Program-made: the position numbers and the translations under genes
Assembly: GCA_022706165.1 (NCBI GenBank)
Contig: JAKJDA010000062.1
Span: 1-6,550 of the forward strand
Direction: 5' to 3'
DNA from: Candidatus Hydrogenedentota bacterium
GTDB lineage: Bacteria; Hydrogenedentota; Hydrogenedentia; Hydrogenedentales; SLHB01
DNA: 6,550 nt
The notes under the pieces: generated by a model
The model's input: the letters and a program-made list of their open reading frames with translations, nothing else
Database searches by the model: none
What the model was told of the DNA's origin: nothing
In this document: positions 1 to 6,061 of the stretch, piece after piece
Numbering within the stretch: position 1 is the stretch's first letter
Layout: each line of letters begins with the position of its first letter

Positions 1-2
1 TC

Positions 3-440
3 CAGTGGCTGAATGCCTCCTTGCAAAAGAGCGGGGAGACCTCCCTCGTCGCCAACACGGACGTGTGGGGCGTGTTCTTCCTGGCGGGCATCCCCGAAAA
101 CGCCCCATTGCCCACCGAAGACGCCGACGGCGATGGAATCCCCGATCTGGTCGAGGACGAGAATGGAGATGGCGTATGGAGCCATGTTGACGCAGCTTTT
201 CCCATGCGGTGGCCGTTCCCGGGGAATGAGACCGATTGGCTGAACTGGGACACCGATGGCGACAACATCTCCGACGGCATCGAAGTCGCGCTCGGAACCA
301 ACCCGCTCGATCCCGACGATCCCCCACATGGGGCGGGACAGCTCGGCGTTCCCATGGCGACGCCTGCCGCGTTGGCGCTGCTCGCAACGATTCTGCTGCT
401 TGCAGGCGTGATCGCCGTGCGACGCCGTCGCGCTGCATAA
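3..440 (+). CDS. C-terminal part of a surface/secreted protein with TSP3-type Asp-rich repeats and a C-terminal sorting/anchor tail (5' end outside window)
   Basis: The reading frame is open from the first bases of the window, so the N-terminus is missing; the first in-frame TTG (21) is not a credible start. Two Asp-rich repeats of thrombospondin type 3 / bacterial TSP3 style are visible: DADGDGIPD followed by EDENGDG (about 120-179), and DTDGDNISDGIE followed by GTNPLDPDD (about 249-320). The spaced Asp/Asn residues are those that bind Ca2+ in this family. From about 348 to 437 the protein ends in a short VPMATP stretch, a hydrophobic helix of about 20 residues and a terminal RRRR cluster. 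This tripartite layout resembles exosortase/archaeosortase-like (PEP-CTERM-type) sorting tails, or else a plain C-terminal membrane anchor. The TAA stop is followed 21 nt later by an intrinsic terminator, so this is the last gene of its unit. Its specific function cannot be told from this fragment. Confidence 0.85.
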   Translation, partial: QWLNASLQKSGETSLVANTDVWGVFFLAGIPENAPLPTEDADGDGIPDLVEDENGDGVWSHVDAAFPMRWPFPGNETDWLNWDTDGDNISDGIEVALGTNPLDPDDPPHGAGQLGVPMATPAALALLATILLLAGVIAVRRRRAA

Positions 441-461
441 CGCCATATCGCGGATCCCCCC

Positions 462-493
462 AGCCGCCCATATTCCTATGGGCGGCTTTTTTT
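462..493 (+). terminator. Strong Rho-independent terminator after the TSP3-repeat gene
   Basis: A perfect 11-bp inverted repeat (462-472 with 477-487) encloses a TTCC loop. The stem contains a GCCGCCC/GGGCGGC core and runs into seven T residues (487-493). It lies 21 nt beyond the TAA stop at 438-440, which is the expected position for ending that transcript. An unusual run of eight G residues (494-501) follows directly. Confidence 0.93.
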
Positions 494-545
494 GGGGGGG
501 GTGGGCGCCGCTCGATGGCGCCAGGAAAAACACGGCACGGATCCC

Positions 546-574
546 TTGACAGCCAAGCAATGGCAAGGTAGAGT
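546..574 (+). promoter_or_regulatory. Sigma70-type promoter for the riboswitch-ATPase unit
   Basis: A perfect -35 hexamer TTGACA (546-551) is followed by a 17-nt spacer and a -10 hexamer TAGAGT (569-574; four of six consensus positions). Transcription would begin near 579-583, just before the conserved ACAGGC of the riboswitch. The position, immediately upstream of a structured leader, supports a real promoter rather than a chance match. Confidence 0.8.
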
Positions 575-577
575 GTC

Positions 578-676
578 GCTGGAACAGGCGGCCCCTACGG
601 GTGGCGCAGCCGGGGTTGCTACCATCAACCAGCAGGATTCGAAGACCTGTGGGACTGCTCGTCCCACAGGTCTTTT
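578..676 (+). promoter_or_regulatory. NiCo riboswitch (czcD motif), Ni2+/Co2+-responsive leader of the P-type ATPase
   Basis: Compared from memory with the crystallised NiCo aptamer, the conserved junction strands appear in the right order: CAGGC (585-589), GCAGCCGGG (606-614), CAG after the third stem (633-635) and CUGUGGGA (647-654). Between them lie P2 (about 591-605, imperfect), P3 (614-618 with 626-630, GGUUG/CAACC with a 7-nt loop) and P4 (633-636 with 646-649, CAGG/CCUG with a 9-nt loop). The guanine runs in GCCGGG and UGUGGGA are those known to bind the metal ions. P1 is weak here: GCuGG (578-582) with CUGC (655-658), one bulge and one G-U pair. The known class are transcriptional ON switches: cooperative binding of Ni2+ or Co2+ stabilises the junction and blocks the terminator, whose 5' arm (642-655) here uses the P4 3' strand and the UGGGA segment. 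It sits 82 nt ahead of the ATPase start. Confidence 0.87.
642..676 (+). terminator. Riboswitch expression platform: conditional intrinsic terminator
   Basis: A perfect 14-bp hairpin (642-655 with 661-674) with the 5-nt loop TGCTC ends in TTTT (673-676), followed by GATTT. Its 5' arm overlaps the P4 3' strand, the metal-binding UGGGA strand and the first base of P1 of the NiCo aptamer. Aptamer and terminator are therefore mutually exclusive, as expected for an ON switch. The U tract is short, so some read-through is likely. Confidence 0.87.
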
Positions 677-744
677 GATTTAAGGGGCTTTCCCAGTGGC
701 AGGGACTGTCCCGCGTCGCAGCGCATGCGCAAACTGCGGCACTT

Positions 745-749
745 GGAGA
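745..749 (+). promoter_or_regulatory. Ribosome binding site that fixes the ATPase start at ATG 759
   Basis: GGAGA lies 9 nt before ATG 759. The longer in-frame possibility starting at GTG 696 would begin 20 nt after the leader terminator and add a Cys/Arg-rich stretch unlike the N-terminus of this ATPase family, so 759 is preferred. Confidence 0.75.
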
Positions 750-758
750 CGCACGCAC

Positions 759-1826
759 ATGGCAACAGAAATCGATGTTGGCAAACTGACTGGTTTGTCG
801 CAAATCGAGGTTGAGGCGCGCCTGAAACGCGACGGGTTCAACGAACTCGCGTCGGCGAAACCGCGCAGCGCCTTCGCGATTGCGATCGAGGTCGTGCGCG
901 AGCCAATGTTCTTGCTGTTGGTGGCGTGCGGCGCGGTCTATTTCTCGATGGGCGACGCGCAGGAAGCCATCATGCTCCTCGGCTTCGTGCTCGTGATCAT
1001 CGGCATCACGTTCTATCAGGAACGCAAGACCGAGCGCGCTCTCGAAGCCTTGCGCGATTTATCGAGTCCGCGAGCGTTGGTCATTCGCGATGGCCTCGAG
1101 CGTCGCATCGCGGGACGCGAAGTGGTCGTCGGCGACATGCTGATCCTCACCGAAGGCGACCGCGTGCCTGCCGATGCGGTGTTGCTGTCGAGCAACTACT
1201 TGTCCGTTGATGAATCGTTGTTGACGGGCGAGTCCGTCGCGGTGCATAAACTGCCGCACGACGATGCGGACGCGCAACTTCCCTCCGCCGCCGATGGCCC
1301 CGACGCCCTGTATTCGGGCACGCTCGTGGTGCAGGGCAAAGGCATTGCACGGGTCCATTCCATTGGCGGGCAAACGGCCCTGGGGCGAATCGGCAAGGCC
1401 CTGCAGACGGTGCAACAAGAGGAAACGCGCCTGCATAAGGAAACACGACGCCTCGTGCGCATATTGGCGACGGTGGGACTCGGATTGTTTGTCGTCGTGG
1501 TGGCGGCGTACGGCATCACGCATGGCGGCACGTTGCATGCCTGGAAAAACGGCCTGCTGGCCGGCCTCACGATGGCGATGGCGATCTTGCCGGAAGAATT
1601 CCCCGTTGTGTTGACTGTATTTTTGGCGCTTGGCGCCTGGCGCATCGCCCAGAAACAGGTGCTGACGCGCCGCGTGCCGGCCCTCGAAACACTGGGTTCG
1701 GCCACGCTGCTGTGCGTCGACAAGACCGGAACGCTCACGCATTCATGCCAAGGGGAAAACCTTTATCGTCGATCTCAACGCGAAGAGACCTTTCCCCGAG
1801 ACGTATCACGAGGTTCTCGAGTTTAG
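759..1826 (+). CDS. N-terminal fragment of the P-type ATPase (to the frameshift)
   Basis: This frame encodes the cation-ATPase N-terminal domain (about residues 1-45, with LTGLSQIEVEARL and GFNELAS), the M1-M2 hairpin (about 50-85), the actuator domain with the dephosphorylation motif TGES (T156-S159), M3-M4 with PEEFP (P278-P282), and the phosphorylation loop with D321 in DKTGTLT. PEEFP replaces the PEGLP of SERCA-type calcium pumps; in that fold the acidic residue here helps bind the ion. Authentic homology ends at codon 1737-1739. The next 28 codons, through GSRV before the TAG at 1824-1826, are out-of-frame junk. A product of this length would lack the nucleotide-binding domain and M5-M10 and could not pump. 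Confidence 0.8.
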   Translation: MATEIDVGKLTGLSQIEVEARLKRDGFNELASAKPRSAFAIAIEVVREPMFLLLVACGAVYFSMGDAQEAIMLLGFVLVIIGITFYQERKTERALEALRDLSSPRALVIRDGLERRIAGREVVVGDMLILTEGDRVPADAVLLSSNYLSVDESLLTGESVAVHKLPHDDADAQLPSAADGPDALYSGTLVVQGKGIARVHSIGGQTALGRIGKALQTVQQEETRLHKETRRLVRILATVGLGLFVVVVAAYGITHGGTLHAWKNGLLAGLTMAMAILPEEFPVVLTVFLALGAWRIAQKQVLTRRVPALETLGSATLLCVDKTGTLTHSCQGENLYRRSQREETFPRDVSRGSRV

Positions 1827-3336
1827 CATCCTGGCGAGTCAGGTGGACCCTTTTGACCCCATGGAAAAGGCCTTCCGGACTTTGGGCGATCACTTCCTGG
1901 CGAACACGGAACACCTCCATACAAACTGGAAGCTGGTGCGCGAATATCCCTTGTCGCGGGAGTTGCTGGCGATGTCGTTGGTGTGGTCGACGCCCGAACG
2001 CACGGATTACGTAATCGCCGCGAAAGGCGCGCCGGAGGCCGTCGCCGATTTGTGCCACTTGGATGCCTCCGCTATCGCAGAGATGGAAATCCAAGTGGCC
2101 GAAATGGCCAAGGATGGCCTGCGCGTGCTGGCCATGGCCAAAGCGAACCTGACGAACTCCGCGGCTCCAGCCGGAGGTGCGACCGGATCGGACGTGACGC
2201 CAATGCCGGTGGGGCAGCATGATTTCGACTTTGAGTTCCTCGGCTTGATCGGGCTGGCCGATCCGGTGCGGCCCGCCGTGCCGCAGGCCATTCAGGAGTG
2301 CTACGCCGCGGGCATACGCGTGGCGATGATCACGGGCGATTACGCCGAAACGGCTCGTAACATTGCGCGCCAAATCGGGTTGAAGGACGCGGAGGAGGTC
2401 ATCACCGGGGCCGAACTGGACGCGATGAGCGACGCGACGCTCCAGGAGCGCATCGAGAGCGTCAACATCTTTGCACGCGTCGTGCCGGAGCAGAAGCTGC
2501 GCCTCGTCGACGCATTCAAGGCCAACGGCGAGATCGTCGCGATGACCGGGGATGGGGTGAACGACGCGCCCGCGCTGAAGTCCGCCCATATCGGCATCGC
2601 CATGGGCGGACGCGGGACGGACGTGGCCCGCGAATCCTCCGACCTCGTGTTGCTGGACGACGACTTCTTGTCCATAGTCAGCGCGATACGTCTGGGGCGC
2701 CGCATTTTCGACAACCTGACCAAGGCGATGGCGTATATTTTCGCCGTCCACGTGCCCATCGCGGGCATGTCGCTGTTGCCCGTATTGTTCGAGTGGCCGT
2801 TGATGCTGCTGCCCTTGCACATCGTGTTCCTCGAACTCATCATCGACCCCGCGTGTTCGGTGGTGTTCGAAGCCGAGGGCGAGGAGTCGAACGTCATGCA
2901 TCGCCCGCCGCGCAAGGCCAGCGAACCCTTGTTTCACGCGCGCATGATCGGCATCAGTCTGGCGCAAGGCATGATGGTGCTGGCGATCATGGTGGCGCTG
3001 GTCCTGACGGCGCGCGCACGCGGACTCAGTGAAGGCGACACGCGCGCGGTGACCTATGCAACGCTCATCATCGCCAACCTGTGCCTGATCCTGACAAATC
3101 GATCCTGGTCGGACACGATTCTGAAGACGATGCGAAAACACAACGCGGCGCTCTGGTGGGTCCTTGGGGGGGCGTCGATATTCCTCGGGCTGGCGCTGTA
3201 CTTGCCGTTCTTGCGCGATCTGTTCCGGTTCGGGACGGTGCATCCACTCGACCTGGCCATTGCATTGGGCGCGGGCGTTGCCAGCATCCTATGGTTTGAA
3301 GGGCTAAAACTGGCGGGTTTCAAGTTAGGCCGCTGA
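1741..3336 (+). CDS. C-terminal fragment of the P-type ATPase (nucleotide-binding, hinge and M5-M10)
   Basis: Coding similarity in this frame begins at about 1741 (IHAKGKTF) with no initiation codon there; GTG 1843 or ATG 1861 are the first possible restarts and neither has a convincing ribosome site. It contains the nucleotide-binding KGAPE (2023-2037), LADPVRP (in place of DPPR), MITGD (2326-2340) and the hinge TGDGVND (2545-2565) needed for Mg2+ and phosphoryl transfer. M5 (FAVHVPIAGMS) and M6 (ELIIDPACSVVFEAE, about 2833-2877) follow, with acidic residues well placed for cation binding, and then four further membrane helices. No other frame disruption is seen through the stop. If translated alone it lacks the phosphorylated Asp. 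The stop lies 16 nt before the next gene. Confidence 0.8.
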   Translation: MHAKGKTFIVDLNAKRPFPETYHEVLEFSILASQVDPFDPMEKAFRTLGDHFLANTEHLHTNWKLVREYPLSRELLAMSLVWSTPERTDYVIAAKGAPEAVADLCHLDASAIAEMEIQVAEMAKDGLRVLAMAKANLTNSAAPAGGATGSDVTPMPVGQHDFDFEFLGLIGLADPVRPAVPQAIQECYAAGIRVAMITGDYAETARNIARQIGLKDAEEVITGAELDAMSDATLQERIESVNIFARVVPEQKLRLVDAFKANGEIVAMTGDGVNDAPALKSAHIGIAMGGRGTDVARESSDLVLLDDDFLSIVSAIRLGRRIFDNLTKAMAYIFAVHVPIAGMSLLPVLFEWPLMLLPLHIVFLELIIDPACSVVFEAEGEESNVMHRPPRKASEPLFHARMIGISLAQGMMVLAIMVALVLTARARGLSEGDTRAVTYATLIIANLCLILTNRSWSDTILKTMRKHNAALWWVLGGASIFLGLALYLPFLRDLFRFGTVHPLDLAIALGAGVASILWFEGLKLAGFKLGR

Positions 3337-3352
3337 GAAGGATACCGGCGCG

Positions 3353-6028
3353 ATGAATCTATTCGGGTGTATCGCCATGATCTTGGCGCAAGCCAATGCC
3401 GAATTGCCGTCGTGGTCGTTTGCATCGGACGAGGCGCGGCATGCCTGGACGCCGAACGCGCAGATCGTGAATGTGCGGGTGGAGCATGGGGCATTGGCAT
3501 GCGATACGATAGCGAGCGATCCGTTCTTCACATGTGCGGGGCTATCGATTGACGCGACGGCGCGGCAATGCGTCGTCGTGCGGTTGCGCGCGGACAAGCC
3601 GGGGGTGGGCGAACTCTTTTGGACGGATCTCGACAGCGGGCCGTCCGGCGGTTTCGATTGGAGAAAAGCGACGCGGTTTTCGGTCCAGGGCGCAGGACAA
3701 TGGGAGAACATTGTCATCTTTCCGTTCTGGCAGCAGGAGGGCGTTGTCCGCAAGCTGCGGTTGGACCTCTACGGCAACGCGCATTTCGCCATCGACTCGC
3801 TGCGCGTCGTGCCGTGGGGCGATGTCGGCAAGATCAATGGCGCGGCGTCGGAGTGGACCTTCGACAGCGACGCCGCGTGGCGCATCGTGCCGGAATCAAC
3901 AACGCGAGCGATTCCCATATCACTGCCCGCGGCGGGAAAAAGCTGGGTCGTCGCGCGCATCAAGTCGGATCGCGAGGGCGCGGCGAGCATTTTCTGGGGC
4001 ATGCATGAGTCACGCGGGACGGTGCACGAGGATTTTTCGCTGCGCGGCGACGGCCTCTCTCATTACTACAATATCGAGACGGGCGCCCATCCCGAATGGA
4101 AAGGAACGTTGGCTGTCGTTGGCGTTCGCCTGCCCGAGGGCGCCACAATCGAGTCTCTCGCGTTGGCCAACGTTCCCGGCGGTCCCGCTGAATGCGCGGT
4201 CGAATACTTCGGCGCGGAAAGCGGCCTAAACCGTGCGGGCGCGATGTGCCGCGTGCTGCTGCAGTTGATGAACCGCGGCGGCTCGACCGTGGACGCGCTT
4301 TCTGCAGCGCTGCAACTGCCGGAAGGCTGGAAATACGCAGAGGGTTCCGGCGCCGTGCAAACGCTGTCGGCGCTGGCCGGCGGCGAACGCACAACACTCG
4401 CGTGGACAGTGTTTCCGTCATCGCCGGGCGATCACCCGATCACGGCCGCAATCGCCGGCCACCATGCGCCGCCCGCGCAAACGGCCACGATCTCCATCAC
4501 GCCCGCACTGGGTCTTCCGAAAGCCGACTACGTGCCGGCGCCGCAACCGGTCAGACCAATTCTCGATGTAATGGCGTATTACTTCCCCGGCTGGGACACG
4601 CCGGAGAAGTGGGACCCCATCCGCCACGTCGCGCCGATCCGGCGTCCTTTGTTGGGCTATTACGACGAAGGCAAGGCGGAAGTCGTGGATTGGCAGATCA
4701 AGTGGGCTGTCGAGCACGGCATCACGGGTTTTCTGGTGGATTGGTACTGGAACAAGGGCGACCGAATGCTTGAGCATTGGTTTGGCGCCTACCGCAACGC
4801 ACGCTATCGCGACCAACTCAAGGTGGCGATCATGTGGGCCAATCACTGGCCCGCAGGGCAGCATTCGCCCGAGGATTGGCGCAAGGTCACACAGCATTGG
4901 CTCGAACACTATTTCACCCTGCCGGGATATTACCGCATTGACGGCAAACCTGCCGTGTTTATCTGGGACACAGCGCACGTGCGTTCCGATCTGGGCGGTT
5001 CGAACGCCGTGCGCGCCGTGTTCGAGGAATCGCAAAAGGCCGCGCAGGCAAAAGGATTTCCGGGCATCCTCTATGTCGCGATCGGGAACGAAATATCGAC
5101 GGATATCGCCGCGACCCTTGCCAGGGAAGGCTATTCCGCTTACACGCGTTACCACGAGTGGGGCAGCGTCCGAGACGAAGCGGAAGCCCGAAGCCTGAGT
5201 CCGCTCTCCTACGACACCGTCGTGCAATCGGCGACGGCGGCATGGGCCAGACAGAATGCGGCGCGCGGTGGATTGACGTATTACCCGACCGTCGACACCG
5301 GCTGGGACAATCGTCCGTGGGAAGGCAGCCGTGCGTATCGCATCACCGGGCGCACCCCGGCATTGTTCAAACAATTGCTGCAACAGGCAAAGGAGTTTTG
5401 CGCCGCCGAGCATGCGCCAATGGTCGTGATCGGTCCATTGAACGAATGGGGCGAAGGCAGCTACATCGAACCATGCACCGAATTCGGATTCGCGATGTAC
5501 GATCGCATTCGCGAAGTCTTCGGCACGGGCGATCCGGCATTGTGGCCGGCAAACATTGCGCCGGCGGACGTGGGTCTTGGGCCCTACGATTTCCCCACGC
5601 AGACCGGACCGCCAAGGTGGACTTTCGACAGCGGCCTTGAGGGTTGGAGCGCTCATATGAACGTCGTGGACATGCGCAACGAGAATGGCGCTCTCCGCTT
5701 CCGCACGATCTCTTCCGACCCGGCCCTCACGATTTCGTCGGTGTCGTTTCCGGCAAACGAGGCGACGCAATGCACCATCACGATGCGTTTCACCGGCACG
5801 CTGCCCCCGCACGCCTCGGGACAGTTGTATTGGGGCACAGATGGCGCGGCGCCTTCCGAAACGACCAGCGCCCGTTTTTTTCTCGAACACGACGGTCAAT
5901 CGCACAGCTATACCATAGACTTGTCGAAAAAGACGCTCTGGCGCGGAACCGTCACCGCATTGCGACTCGATCCGTGTGAAACAGCGGGCATCGACGTAGC
6001 CATCGATGAAGTGCGTTTCGATCCGTAA
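3353..6028 (+). CDS. Secreted-type multi-domain protein with GH99/WbsX-like (beta/alpha)8 domain and flanking beta-sandwich modules
   Basis: This is an 891-residue protein starting at ATG 3353, with GAAGGA (3337-3342) 10 nt upstream. Residues 1-16 could be a weak signal peptide ending in ANA, but the n-region has no Lys/Arg. Residues about 20-155, 166-276 and 754-891 look like three related beta-sandwich (carbohydrate-binding-like) modules: each opens with W-x-F and carries a FWG/YWG-type strand, and the first and last share TIASDP/TISSDP. Residues about 279-382 resemble a NEW3/CARDB-type Ig-like spacer (LMNRGGSTVDALS, LPEGW). The core, about 405-725, has WbsX/GH99-like features: YYFPGW, LGYYDEGK, an EHGITGFLVDWYWNKG strand (D463), AVFIWDT and NEWGEGSYIEP (697-707). 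These families include endo-acting mannosidases and proteins named as glycosyltransferases; a secreted or periplasmic glycan-cleaving role is likelier here, with the acidic residues of NEWGEG as catalytic candidates. The substrate is unknown. It is probably co-transcribed with the ATPase. Confidence 0.87.
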   Translation: MNLFGCIAMILAQANAELPSWSFASDEARHAWTPNAQIVNVRVEHGALACDTIASDPFFTCAGLSIDATARQCVVVRLRADKPGVGELFWTDLDSGPSGGFDWRKATRFSVQGAGQWENIVIFPFWQQEGVVRKLRLDLYGNAHFAIDSLRVVPWGDVGKINGAASEWTFDSDAAWRIVPESTTRAIPISLPAAGKSWVVARIKSDREGAASIFWGMHESRGTVHEDFSLRGDGLSHYYNIETGAHPEWKGTLAVVGVRLPEGATIESLALANVPGGPAECAVEYFGAESGLNRAGAMCRVLLQLMNRGGSTVDALSAALQLPEGWKYAEGSGAVQTLSALAGGERTTLAWTVFPSSPGDHPITAAIAGHHAPPAQTATISITPALGLPKADYVPAPQPVRPILDVMAYYFPGWDTPEKWDPIRHVAPIRRPLLGYYDEGKAEVVDWQIKWAVEHGITGFLVDWYWNKGDRMLEHWFGAYRNARYRDQLKVAIMWANHWPAGQHSPEDWRKVTQHWLEHYFTLPGYYRIDGKPAVFIWDTAHVRSDLGGSNAVRAVFEESQKAAQAKGFPGILYVAIGNEISTDIAATLAREGYSAYTRYHEWGSVRDEAEARSLSPLSYDTVVQSATAAWARQNAARGGLTYYPTVDTGWDNRPWEGSRAYRITGRTPALFKQLLQQAKEFCAAEHAPMVVIGPLNEWGEGSYIEPCTEFGFAMYDRIREVFGTGDPALWPANIAPADVGLGPYDFPTQTGPPRWTFDSGLEGWSAHMNVVDMRNENGALRFRTISSDPALTISSVSFPANEATQCTITMRFTGTLPPHASGQLYWGTDGAAPSETTSARFFLEHDGQSHSYTIDLSKKTLWRGTVTALRLDPCETAGIDVAIDEVRFDP

Positions 6029-6061
6029 CGCTTGTGCAAAACCAATCATGGGAGAACCCTT

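Larger units (their letters stand above)
759..3336 (+). pseudogene. P-type cation-translocating ATPase, frameshifted after the DKTGTLT motif (probable Ni2+/Co2+ exporter)
   Basis: The whole locus spans a complete ATPase of about 860 codons (about 868 if the lost segment is restored), normal for P2-like ATPases. It is read in one frame from ATG 759 to about 1739 and in another from about 1741 to TGA 3334-3336. The N-terminal cation-transporter domain, actuator, M4, phosphorylation, nucleotide-binding and C-terminal membrane domains are all present in order. The break falls directly after DKTGTLT: the second frame resumes with IHAKGKTF, whereas relatives carry about eight further residues including NRM between the two. 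This implies a net loss of about 23 nt rather than a single-base slip. The upstream NiCo riboswitch suggests that the ancestral role was Ni2+/Co2+ efflux across the inner membrane; homology alone would give only 'Ca2+/Mg2+-like cation ATPase'. All other motifs are intact, so decay is recent or the shift is a sequence/assembly error. Confidence 0.85.

Noticed and set aside
494..540. G8 tract and GGCGCC-x-GGCGCC inverted repeat between terminator and promoter
   Set aside because: The G run is probably compositional or a sequencing-sensitive homopolymer; the GGCGCC pair is a short self-complementary sequence in GC-rich DNA with no U tract or known operator match.
702..729. Small palindromes GGGACTGTCCC and GCGCATGCGC in the ATPase leader
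   Set aside because: They are short and common by chance at this base composition. They could be minor leader structure, but nothing links them to the riboswitch or to a known regulator.
696..758. GTG 696 as the ATPase start (21 extra residues)
   Set aside because: It begins just after the riboswitch terminator, the added residues (with CANCG) do not look like the family N-terminus, and ATG 759 has a well-spaced GGAGA. The CxxC in this stretch is therefore not taken as a metal-binding motif.
1730..1760. Programmed ribosomal frameshift joining the two ATPase halves
   Set aside because: No slippery sequence or stimulatory hairpin is apparent at the junction, and even a perfect shift would leave the product without the conserved NRM-containing segment.
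1735..3243. Long minus-strand reading frame of 502 codons opposite the ATPase
   Set aside because: It is the antisense shadow of a GC-rich gene: the + strand carries KGAPE, MITGD and TGDGVND throughout, while the minus-strand product is rich in His, Arg and Gln and shows no domain.
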